Origin: Promethearchaeota archaeon
Lineage (GTDB): Archaea > Asgardarchaeota > Lokiarchaeia > Sigynarchaeales > SOKP01
DNA length: 12,168 nt
Reading direction: 5' to 3'
Assembly: GCA_019058515.1 (NCBI GenBank)
Contig: JAHPYY010000033.1
Location: 1-12,168 of the forward strand
The number at the start of each line of letters is the position of its first letter. Position 1 is the first letter of the stretch. The position numbers and the translations under genes are program-made. This document shows positions 1 through 6,241 of this stretch, piece by piece. Under the pieces are notes generated by a model that saw only the letters and a list, made by a program, of their open reading frames with translations, searched no databases and was not told where the DNA came from.

Positions 1-1
1 C

Positions 2-94
2 GTCAATTGGGTCGAGAGTTTTAGATTCAATAAGAGGTTAGGTCGTAAGGTTCCTCGTCTAGAATACAACATTAACTTAGATGCGTTGTGCTAA
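2..94 (+). CDS. 3' end of an unidentified protein gene (partial)
   Basis: The frame starting at base 2 is open from the window edge to a TAA at 92-94 and gives 30 residues, basic and aromatic in character (it includes FRFNKRLGRKVPRLEYN). The 5' part lies outside the window, so no domain can be assigned. It shares the strand and the TCG/CGT-rich codon flavour of the next three genes and is probably part of the same accessory block. A short open frame at a window edge can arise by chance, so support is limited. Confidence 0.35.
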   Translation, partial: VNWVESFRFNKRLGRKVPRLEYNINLDALC

Positions 95-149
95 AATTTA
101 GCATGATAGATACGCTTTCACTACGAGGAATGCGCCTAATATTCCTCTA

Positions 150-476
150 ATGGTCGAATTAGGTGAAAAATTTCCAGAGTTAACTTTCTCTCTTTTTGCT
201 TACGATTACATCGGAGACTTGATGGAAGATAGCATTTGGAAAGGCGGAGAAATATTAGCCTATAAATTCGGAAGTTTCGCTGAGTTCGGATACTTAAATA
301 AATATTCTTTTCAACAATTCGAAGATTTCAAGAGTTTTTGTGAAGAACACTCCAAGAGTCTATTTGTAAATCCTAATCAACCATTATCTTTTTATAATAA
401 AAAAGAGCGCTACGAGCTAATTAAAAGTTACTGGAGCAAAAACAAGACTCCTGTTTTTCTTAAAATTACGCATTAA
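150..476 (+). CDS. Hypothetical 108-aa protein, possibly Api92-like
   Basis: A 108-residue soluble protein with no transmembrane segment or cysteine cluster. Residues 8-35 (a FPELTF strand, a gap, then a WKGGEI turn) loosely resemble the ferredoxin-like fold of Api92-type proteins found on phages and plasmids. This is a pattern impression, not a firm assignment. The C-terminal half is aromatic and charged. The ATG at 150 overlaps the stop of a 15-codon ORF (103-150, TAATG junction), so translational coupling is possible; there is no clear Shine-Dalgarno. The gene ends directly in a long T-tract that would serve as an archaeal terminator. Codon flavour and strand match the downstream TnpB-like gene, suggesting a common mobile or viral origin. 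Confidence 0.6.
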   Translation: MVELGEKFPELTFSLFAYDYIGDLMEDSIWKGGEILAYKFGSFAEFGYLNKYSFQQFEDFKSFCEEHSKSLFVNPNQPLSFYNKKERYELIKSYWSKNKTPVFLKITH

Positions 477-498
477 TTTTTTTTCTTTTTTTTTTTTC
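477..498 (+). terminator. T-tract terminator after the 108-aa gene
   Basis: Bases after the TAA are almost all T (477-497, two runs broken by one C). Archaeal RNA polymerase terminates at such U-runs without needing a hairpin. The rest of the gap to 732 holds a small GGTA/TACC hairpin (565-575), purine-rich sequence and the AT palindrome listed separately. Confidence 0.6.
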
Positions 499-644
499 CG
501 AATTTGGGAGTGAATTTTAACTAACGCGAGAAAAGAGTTTAGAAGAGGAAGAAGAGTTTTTCGCGGTAGCGTACCTTTATTTTTTTAGGATAGGCGTGAA
601 GTTTTCAAATTAACCGAGGGAAGAACTAATTTTTGAAAGATATA

Positions 645-690
645 TTTTACTATAATATATATTATATCTAAATATAGATCGAAAATCTGT
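645..690 (+). promoter_or_regulatory. AT palindrome and hairpin motif: promoter of the 83-aa gene and/or element left end
   Basis: Bases 651-666 (TATAATATATATTATA) form a perfect 16-base palindrome. It is followed by ATCTA-aata-TAGAT (666-679) and by AGAT(677-680 region)...ATCTG ending at 689. ATCTAAATAT at 666-675 is repeated exactly at 4200-4209, and the AGAT-N-AAAATCTG block resembles 4250-4262. The AT core could be the TATA box of the gene at 733. Together the motifs could mark the left end of a TnpB element. Both roles are inference. Confidence 0.4.
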
Positions 691-732
691 CGACCCCTTT
701 CGTTTTAATAAGGTTTTTGAACTTTTTCACAT

Positions 733-984
733 ATGACTGACATCTTGTTTGTTTTGTTTTTCTCGGCTGGGGTATTAGCTATTGCATCTTTGTCGATGTT
801 AACCGTAAAGATATTCTACAAGTCGTTACTTCTAAGGCGTAATTCAAGATTGTTAGCTACTTTTCTTAAAACGCAAGCTGAACGTATGACTGAGGCGATC
901 TCGCGATATTTTCCAAATAGAGATCCTTCCGAGATTTTAAAAGAAATTCAAGAAAAGCTTCAGTTAGAAATCTTCCCCAATTAA
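733..984 (+). CDS. Small single-pass membrane protein (83 aa)
   Basis: An 83-residue protein with one clear hydrophobic segment at about residues 4-26, followed by a positively charged stretch (YKSLLLRRNSR). That arrangement suggests an N-out/C-in anchor with a cytoplasmic amphipathic helical tail (residues 40-80, rich in Glu/Lys/Ile/Leu). No family is recognised. It begins at an ATG 44 bases after a hairpin motif, has no obvious Shine-Dalgarno, and ends just before a second T-tract. It lies 119 bases upstream of the large TnpB/Fanzor-like gene on the same strand. If the repeat motifs near 666-689 and 4200-4262 are element ends, it is cargo of that element. Function unknown. Confidence 0.65.
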   Translation: MTDILFVLFFSAGVLAIASLSMLTVKIFYKSLLLRRNSRLLATFLKTQAERMTEAISRYFPNRDPSEILKEIQEKLQLEIFPN

Positions 985-1003
985 TTGTTTTCTAGCTAAT
1001 ATC

Positions 1004-1021
1004 GTTTTTTTTTTACTTTTT
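1004..1021 (+). terminator. T-tract terminator after the 83-aa gene
   Basis: Ten consecutive T from 1005, then AC and five more T, 20 bases after the stop of the membrane-protein gene. This is a typical archaeal U-run terminator, and it implies that the TnpB-like gene has its own promoter. Confidence 0.5.
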
Positions 1022-1060
1022 GCTTATTTGTTATTTGCTCAATTTTAAATTATTCCGAGA

Positions 1061-1089
1061 CCATTATATAGTAAGTTACTGCTGAGGTA
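1061..1089 (+). promoter_or_regulatory. Promoter and Shine-Dalgarno-like site of the TnpB-like gene
   Basis: A TATA box (ATTATATAG, 1063-1071) lies about 38 bases ahead of the ATG at 1104, so transcription would start near 1090-1094 and leave a leader of about 10 bases. A GAGGT at 1084-1088 is 15 bases from the ATG, rather far for a Shine-Dalgarno and possibly not transcribed. Translation from a very short leader is the simpler reading. Confidence 0.45.
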
Positions 1090-1103
1090 AGTTTATTTAA
1101 TAG

Positions 1104-4100
1104 ATGTTGGACATTATTAGTAAAATCTCTTCGATTGCTCGCGAAAATAATGCTGTTTTAATCTCCGAGCGTTACAAAGATCATAAGTCGTTTTTAACTT
1201 TTAGGTGTAAAATTTGCGGCGAATATTTTTTAGATACTTGGGCTGAAATAACCAAGAGGAAATGCATAATAGAATGCCCTTATTGTTTTGGTTCGGATTT
1301 AAAAGAAAATGTGAAGTTTAACGCAGTTCTTAAGACTGATTTTAAATTCGATCTTGAAGTTGCGAGTTATGTTCTAAGCCATTTTAATGCTAATAAATCT
1401 TCCGAGTTTCAAAATTGGTATAATGAGTTTTCGAAATTTCTCCTTAAAAATCGCCATCTTATACAAGGTCGAACCCCTTCGTTAATAGGGTTTGCGGTCA
1501 CCTTTATTTACATAAGATATCACATCTTGCGTACCGCTGTTCCATTCAGTGAACTATTTACATATATTCCAGCGTTAAAACCACATGAAGTCGAGTTTGT
1601 CGATCTGTATCGTTGGTTAGAGTTCGCATACTTGCGAGACTATACCCAAAGTGGGCTCAGCCCTGACTACTTAAAACCTTTTATAGTAGATAAAAAAGCG
1701 GTGTTTTTTGCTAAAGAGGAAACGAGAGGAACTAAGGAGGGTAAGCCCAAACCAGAGTATCGCGTTCAGAAAGTCCGAAAACCTATGGACGAAAAGCTTC
1801 GCCTTCTATTCGATAACACAAGCGCATTATATGATAAGGTGTATTATTTTTGGAGGCAAAAATACTTTAGAATCCAAACGGAGTTTTTCAAACAGTCGGT
1901 GTTTAGACTTGCCAATCTCTCGTTAAAAAAATACCCTCGGTTAGCATCACTGAAAAAAGCCGATAAGGGTCTTGCAGCTCTCGAAGGATTGATTATCGAT
2001 GCTATGGCTCACATCAAAGTATGCTCTTCGCTGTCAAATACCGCAAAGTTGGATTTTGTCCCTATCCGCGATACATTTAGGTCTATGTTGAGCCTCTTTT
2101 CCACATTTAAGAAGGTCTATTCCGGCAAGACAAAAAAAGACCTCGAATGTCTAAATAAAGAAATCTCAAGAATATACAATTATTTGAAATCTTTTAATTC
2201 TTTTAGGAAATCATATAAAGATCACGCGGAGATCAAGGACTTAATTGGTATTGTTCGTCAAGATTCTGTTTTTGGAGACGGAGAATTAGAGAAATTTGAA
2301 CAAGAGATCTTAGAGTTCTTCGAAAAAATGGATGAATACAAAAGCAAGCGTGTAGGGGATGCGGCTCACAGAGCGTTTAAATATCTCAAATTATATAAAG
2401 AAATTGGAGACTCTACAGTGGCTCAAGATGTCTTGAGACATGGTGTATTTAAGGATATTAGCTCTTTTATTGCTTTAACAGAGGCATATTTTAAGCAATT
2501 TGAAAAGCCTAAAAAGGGTGACAAAGATAGTAATGTCTCCAAAATAGAAAAGAAAGTAAGCCCTAAAAAAACCTTCAAGATAAAAGGAACTCCCTCGCTT
2601 CCGAAATACAAATATTCCGAACCATACCTTGCGTATTTTAAAGCTCAGCTTTTTGCCAGCCGCGGGTATATAAAGCAACACTTTATTGACTCTATGGTTG
2701 TTAACATGTACCGAAATAAGTGTTATGTTTCTGCGGAACTACGCTTCCCAAGAAAGATCCTCGAAAAATATGGTTTGTGCGCTGTTAGAATAAATGTTAG
2801 TAATAACTACAGTCAACCTTTGACTGCTAAACTTAAAAAAATTAAAAACGATCTCGAGAAAAAAGGGAAAAAGAAGATAAGAATAAAATTAAGAGAGTAT
2901 AAAGAGAAAGAGAAAAAAAGAGAAGAAGAAATCGTTCCTATTAAACAGATAACGGATGAGTTTTTCAACAGTTTATCTCATGTTCAAGTCATTCCGAAAG
3001 GAAGTTTTGTAGAGTTTCACATAAGTACTAAAACCTCTCCACCCCTTCGATCTAGCGCGAGACTTGATGATGCAAGAGCCTTCGCCATAGATTTAGGGCA
3101 GAATTTACTCATGACTGTAGCAAACAATTTTGGTCTACCCCCTTTGGTCGAAAAAGGTTCGTTGATTAAAAAAGCGAACTCGTTGCGATATCATAAGTAC
3201 GATGAAATTATTTCCCAATACGACATATTTCAGTATCTACTAAGTCAGCATAAACGAACTAAGAAATCATTTGACACGCTCGTGGAAATGCAGATTAGCT
3301 TTTTACGGCAACGCCGTGATAACGAGAGCAAGGATGAGGCTATCACTAAAGGTGAAAAATACAATAGGTACCTTTGCAAACTTATTCAATTCAGAGATAA
3401 TCAACTATCTCTTCTCGCAAAAGAATTAAATAACCCATCGCATTTAGCTCAAATTGAGAAAACTGTTTCACAATTAGACGAAAACATCAATTACCAGCGA
3501 AAGCAATATAGTAATAAAATTAAAATTTACGAGAAGGTTAAAGCCGATTTGTCTCGAAAGCGATCTGTGGGACACAAGGTCTCATGGGTTAAAGAGCAAG
3601 TAATAACTCTTAGGCGTGCAAAAGAAAATGCTTTAAGCAAGGTTAGGCGTTTGAAAGAAGCCGATCTCCATCGCATGACCAAACGGTTAATCGACTATTG
3701 TTTATCTTATGATGTTGCAACCGTTGCCATCGGTTACAACGAAGGATGGAAGAGCTCTTCTTTATCTAAGCGTTTTAATTGCGTGTTTCAGAGCATTCCC
3801 TTTCTTACATTAGTGGAATATATAAAATTCAAAGCTAAGCGAAACGGAATTAATGTAATTACGGGTAATGAAGCGTATACATCTAAGTGTTCCGCTCTTG
3901 ATAGGGAACCGATTGGAGAAAAAGAAGATGGTCAGTATTTAGGCGTTCGTGGAAAAGTTTTTAAACCCTCTAACCGAGATAGTCCATATTTTTCATCTAA
4001 ATGGTTCTATTCCAAGAAACAAAAAAAATTGATTCACGCCGATGTGAATGGCGCGTTTAACATCGGTCGAAAGCTTCTACCCGAGTTGTTTGGCTCCGTC

Positions 4101-4160
4101 CTCGCTAGCGATATGTTAATAAATCCAATACAACTCAATTGCCTGAATTTAGCTTCATAG
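1104..4160 (+). CDS. Giant TnpB/Fanzor-like RuvC nuclease with N-terminal zinc finger
   Basis: A 1018-aa protein whose C-terminal third is clearly TnpB-family, a class of RNA-guided DNA nucleases encoded by IS200/IS605/IS607-type elements. RuvC-I is AFAIDLGQN (Asp663), the RuvC-II strand is VAIGYNEGWK (871-882), and RuvC-III is HADVNGAFNI (Asp980). The usual RuvC-II Glu position is Gly877, and Glu923 in GNEAYTSKCSALD is the likely substitute, as in Fanzors and a TnpB subset. The canonical CxxC...CxxC ribbon before RuvC-III is missing (only Cys929). Residues 11-62 look like a treble-clef finger with C35, C38, C58 and C61. Residues 70-490 are mostly helical and unassigned. About 495-645 would be the WED-like barrel, with a lysine-rich insertion at 576-610. 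A helical/coiled-coil stretch (685-860) separates RuvC-I from RuvC-II. TnpB is usually 350-500 aa, so this is about twice the normal length. The frame is intact and all three acidic residues are present, so it is probably active. Class 2 type V Cas12 is the alternative, but no array is seen. Confidence 0.88.
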   Translation: MLDIISKISSIARENNAVLISERYKDHKSFLTFRCKICGEYFLDTWAEITKRKCIIECPYCFGSDLKENVKFNAVLKTDFKFDLEVASYVLSHFNANKSSEFQNWYNEFSKFLLKNRHLIQGRTPSLIGFAVTFIYIRYHILRTAVPFSELFTYIPALKPHEVEFVDLYRWLEFAYLRDYTQSGLSPDYLKPFIVDKKAVFFAKEETRGTKEGKPKPEYRVQKVRKPMDEKLRLLFDNTSALYDKVYYFWRQKYFRIQTEFFKQSVFRLANLSLKKYPRLASLKKADKGLAALEGLIIDAMAHIKVCSSLSNTAKLDFVPIRDTFRSMLSLFSTFKKVYSGKTKKDLECLNKEISRIYNYLKSFNSFRKSYKDHAEIKDLIGIVRQDSVFGDGELEKFEQEILEFFEKMDEYKSKRVGDAAHRAFKYLKLYKEIGDSTVAQDVLRHGVFKDISSFIALTEAYFKQFEKPKKGDKDSNVSKIEKKVSPKKTFKIKGTPSLPKYKYSEPYLAYFKAQLFASRGYIKQHFIDSMVVNMYRNKCYVSAELRFPRKILEKYGLCAVRINVSNNYSQPLTAKLKKIKNDLEKKGKKKIRIKLREYKEKEKKREEEIVPIKQITDEFFNSLSHVQVIPKGSFVEFHISTKTSPPLRSSARLDDARAFAIDLGQNLLMTVANNFGLPPLVEKGSLIKKANSLRYHKYDEIISQYDIFQYLLSQHKRTKKSFDTLVEMQISFLRQRRDNESKDEAITKGEKYNRYLCKLIQFRDNQLSLLAKELNNPSHLAQIEKTVSQLDENINYQRKQYSNKIKIYEKVKADLSRKRSVGHKVSWVKEQVITLRRAKENALSKVRRLKEADLHRMTKRLIDYCLSYDVATVAIGYNEGWKSSSLSKRFNCVFQSIPFLTLVEYIKFKAKRNGINVITGNEAYTSKCSALDREPIGEKEDGQYLGVRGKVFKPSNRDSPYFSSKWFYSKKQKKLIHADVNGAFNIGRKLLPELFGSVLASDMLINPIQLNCLNLAS

Positions 4161-4182
4161 CTTGATGTGTATAACGGTTAAG

Positions 4183-4262
4183 TCACTCCGAAATAAGTGA
4201 TCTAAATATTAATACTTACTCTTCAGAAAATTAATATTTAGAAATATTTAGATAAAAATCTG
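4183..4262 (+). ncRNA. Candidate omega-RNA scaffold / element right end: stacked hairpins
   Basis: Starting 22 bases after the TnpB-like stop are abutting hairpins: TCACT/AGTGA (4183-4187 with 4196-4200), then a perfect 13-bp stem TCTAAATATTAAT (4201-4213) with ATTAATATTTAGA (4230-4242), then AGAT-aaaa-ATCT (4250-4261). An alternative 11-bp stem pairs 4200-4210 with 4243-4253 and excludes the 13-bp one. TnpB guide RNAs are normally encoded at and just beyond the 3' end of tnpB, so the position fits. Expression and processing are inferred, and the region could instead be a terminator or only a transposon end. Confidence 0.45.
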
Positions 4263-4381
4263 ATCTCCATATTATGTGCGTTTGGATGGGTAATTTAACA
4301 AACTTATTGTGCAATTTATTACATTATCATCAAATAAATCGCAGAAAATAGCATAATGTGCAAAATTAAAGCTTAATACAA

Positions 4382-5002
4382 TTATTCATCGCTAGTAGAT
4401 AACAAATCCTGCATCTTTTCCGTTATCAAATCGTATTCTTTGATACTTTTTAAGTTTAAGATGTGTATATACTCAATTATATCTGAATTCGTCATCAAAT
4501 CGTACTTTACATCTAAATCAGGGTTGTCTTTTTTAATAGCTATTAAAGCACCTTTAAGAAATTTGTTTATAAAACTTAAGGATGTTTCTTTAATCGCAGT
4601 TTTGGATGGATTGACAAATTTTATCTCAACTTTATTGAAATCCTTAAATTTCAGTATACACAAAAGCTCTCCTTCTTCGCATTCTTCTCCTTTTCTGCTG
4701 AAAATTTTTCGCTTTAATTCCGTATCCCTAACTTTTTCAATAGAAATTTCGTCTTTAAAGTACTCATCTTCTTTAAGGAGGGTAGTTTTTAAGTCAGCGA
4801 TATTTTTCGTAAGAATTTCGTCGGCACTTTGAAAGGATTTGGTGGAGATAAACATTTTGAGCTGGTTTAGAACAGTCCTTAACTCCTCGATTTCCAGTTC
4901 TAAATCTTCAAGCTGCTCTTTTTTCTTGATGTACAAATCGTTGATTGTACTTAAAATTCGAGTTAATTTTTCTAGTTCGCTTCCCTGTTGTAACGAATTC
5001 AT
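4382..5002 (-). CDS. Hypothetical coiled-coil protein (206 aa)
   Basis: A 206-residue, highly charged, soluble protein. Residues about 8-55 form a predicted coiled coil with heptad-like Leu/Ile spacing (KKEQLEDLELEIEELRTVL), followed by a mixed alpha/beta region. It has two cysteines in the EECEEGELLC stretch but no CxxC pair. I recognise no family. The ATG at 5002 lies about 25 bases downstream of a TATA-like TATTTATTTA (+ strand 5022-5031), so the mRNA is probably leaderless. It converges on the TnpB-like gene with a 221-base gap and is separated from the upstream HgcA-like gene by 127 bases containing one copy of a repeated motif. Its codon use resembles the host-like genes to the right rather than the left block. 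Confidence 0.75.
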   Translation of the reverse strand: MNSLQQGSELEKLTRILSTINDLYIKKKEQLEDLELEIEELRTVLNQLKMFISTKSFQSADEILTKNIADLKTTLLKEDEYFKDEISIEKVRDTELKRKIFSRKGEECEEGELLCILKFKDFNKVEIKFVNPSKTAIKETSLSFINKFLKGALIAIKKDNPDLDVKYDLMTNSDIIEYIHILNLKSIKEYDLITEKMQDLLSTSDE

Positions 5003-5053
5003 ATGTATTTACTAGAATGAGTATTTATTTAAATTAAGTCCTATTGAAAATTT

Positions 5054-5106
5054 ATTGACTCAGAGTATAAAAAATTACTGATAAGAAAACGATTTTTCTC
5101 AGAATC
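5054..5106 (+). repeat. Copy 1 of a ~50-base direct repeat flanking the methyltransferase/HgcA-like pair
   Basis: Begins ATTGACTCAGAGTAT (15 bases identical to 7040-7054). It then carries a shared CTGATAAGA (5078-5086) and GATTTTTC (5091-5098; GATTTTCC in copy 2). The A-run and T-run on either side of CTGATAAG can pair (AAAAAT/ATTTTT). On the minus strand it lies 50-100 bases ahead of the coiled-coil gene. Confidence 0.65.
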
Positions 5107-5129
5107 CTAATGACAAAAATTTACGAAAT

Positions 5130-6224
5130 TCAGTCTATACTTAAGCAATTCGCTAAACATCTATTTACGCACGCGTTACAATTAATACATTTTTCGGGAT
5201 TATGAAGATCTGCTTTATTATCCTTTTCATTAAAAATGTATAAGGTTCTAGGACATACTTCAATGCAATACTTACACCCTATACATTTCTCCCTATCTAA
5301 TTTAATTTCTCCATAAGGTTGTAATTTATATTCACTGAATAAAAACTTCATCTTATCCTCTCCTTTCTTCCATTTTTTCTCTCCCATTTCGCTTTTATAG
5401 ATTGGTGTTAGACCGTTGAAATCTTCTAATAGCATGAAACTAGCAATGAGAGAAATTACAATGCTTAAAATTAAATAAACAAGATTTGGAAATGCAAATC
5501 CATATAAATATACAATTAACGCCACTATAATCGCCTCAAACACTATTTCCTTTGGCTTTCCCGTTTTTGTTTTAATACTAGGAAGAATCGCGAGAGAACC
5601 ATAGATAACAATCATGAGGATTAATATTAAATTAAGGAAAAGGAAAATATCAAGGATGAATGGTAAAAATAACGCTATAATCCAGTAAATAATTGAAAAA
5701 AGAAGAGCTAAAATAAAAAAATACATATTGGCCATTTCTAAACGCTTTGAAAGTGAAAATTTTACACTACTTTGTTGAGTAGTTTTTTCGAAATTTTGTT
5801 TGACATAATTAGGAATGTCTTTTGCATAAACTGGACCAAATTTCACATTCCATCCTGCTTTTTTTTTAATTTCGACAGGATCTAATCCTGGTGCACTTAG
5901 TTGAGGTAAGATTAAAGTTCGATGAGAAACAAGATCATTAATTCCTGAAGTTTTAACGATGGATATCACCGAATGGGTTTTAAAGTCGTCACCGCAAGCT
6001 CCGCACCATACATTTATTCCATTTGATGGAGCAATTAGGAGGTAACAATCTAATCCTTTTAGAGCTTTTAAAACTCTTTTTACGGTTATATTAAAATTAC
6101 ACGTTAAGAAAACGGGGCTTTGTACATTCGGATTACCAACTTTAATTAGAGTTGGTTCGACTGGGAATCCAATCCAGCGAAAGAAGTAACCTCCAATCAG
6201 ATTCAATTTCGATTTAATACTCAT
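5130..6224 (-). CDS. HgcA/HgcB-like fusion: corrinoid domain, membrane helices, 2x[4Fe-4S] ferredoxin
   Basis: A 364-aa membrane protein. Residues 30-140 resemble the corrinoid-binding domain of HgcA. NVWC (71-74) matches the HgcA cap-helix motif NVWCA(A/S)GK, whose Cys is the lower cobalt ligand (Cys93 in the model enzyme). HRTLILPQLSAPG (101-113) and the GPVYAKDIP stretch (130-138) also follow HgcA. About four hydrophobic helices (167-190, 191-215, 228-246, 247-266) are followed by an FNGLTP motif like the HgcA tail. The C-terminus is an HgcB-type ferredoxin with C314/C317/C320/C324 and C346/C349/C352/C356, plus Cys360. HgcA and HgcB together methylate mercury, using a corrinoid methyl carrier and ferredoxin-fed reduction. 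Here the two are one chain, the AAGK part reads GACG, and no C-terminal CC pair is present. Mercury methylation is therefore uncertain, and another corrinoid methyl transfer is possible. It starts 17 bases after the methyltransferase gene, in an operon. Confidence 0.8.
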   Translation of the reverse strand: MSIKSKLNLIGGYFFRWIGFPVEPTLIKVGNPNVQSPVFLTCNFNITVKRVLKALKGLDCYLLIAPSNGINVWCGACGDDFKTHSVISIVKTSGINDLVSHRTLILPQLSAPGLDPVEIKKKAGWNVKFGPVYAKDIPNYVKQNFEKTTQQSSVKFSLSKRLEMANMYFFILALLFSIIYWIIALFLPFILDIFLFLNLILILMIVIYGSLAILPSIKTKTGKPKEIVFEAIIVALIVYLYGFAFPNLVYLILSIVISLIASFMLLEDFNGLTPIYKSEMGEKKWKKGEDKMKFLFSEYKLQPYGEIKLDREKCIGCKYCIEVCPRTLYIFNEKDNKADLHNPEKCINCNACVNRCLANCLSID

Positions 6225-6241
6225 TTTTCTACCTCAGTCAG

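Noticed and set aside
51..130. 8-bp inverted repeat TTCCTCGT / ACGAGGAA near the window start
   Set aside because: Short arms 64 bases apart with no extension. Probably chance.
4308..4363. Repeated TGTGCAA and ACATTAT/ATAATGT pairing downstream of the TnpB-like gene
   Set aside because: Seven-base matches in AT-rich DNA are expected by chance, and they lie beyond the stronger hairpins.
1104..4381. Type V CRISPR-Cas locus (Cas12 effector with array)
   Set aside because: The protein is Cas12-sized, but I see no regularly spaced repeats, no Cas1/2/4 and a TnpB-style YTSK/ADVNGA C-terminus. The flanking hairpins fit an OMEGA-type element better.
4440..4832. 130-codon + strand open frame
   Set aside because: It is the antisense shadow of the coiled-coil gene, with low-complexity Ser/Leu/Ile composition and no start context. 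The other antisense frames (2423-2681, 7966-8380) and 1708-1926 are shadows in the same way.
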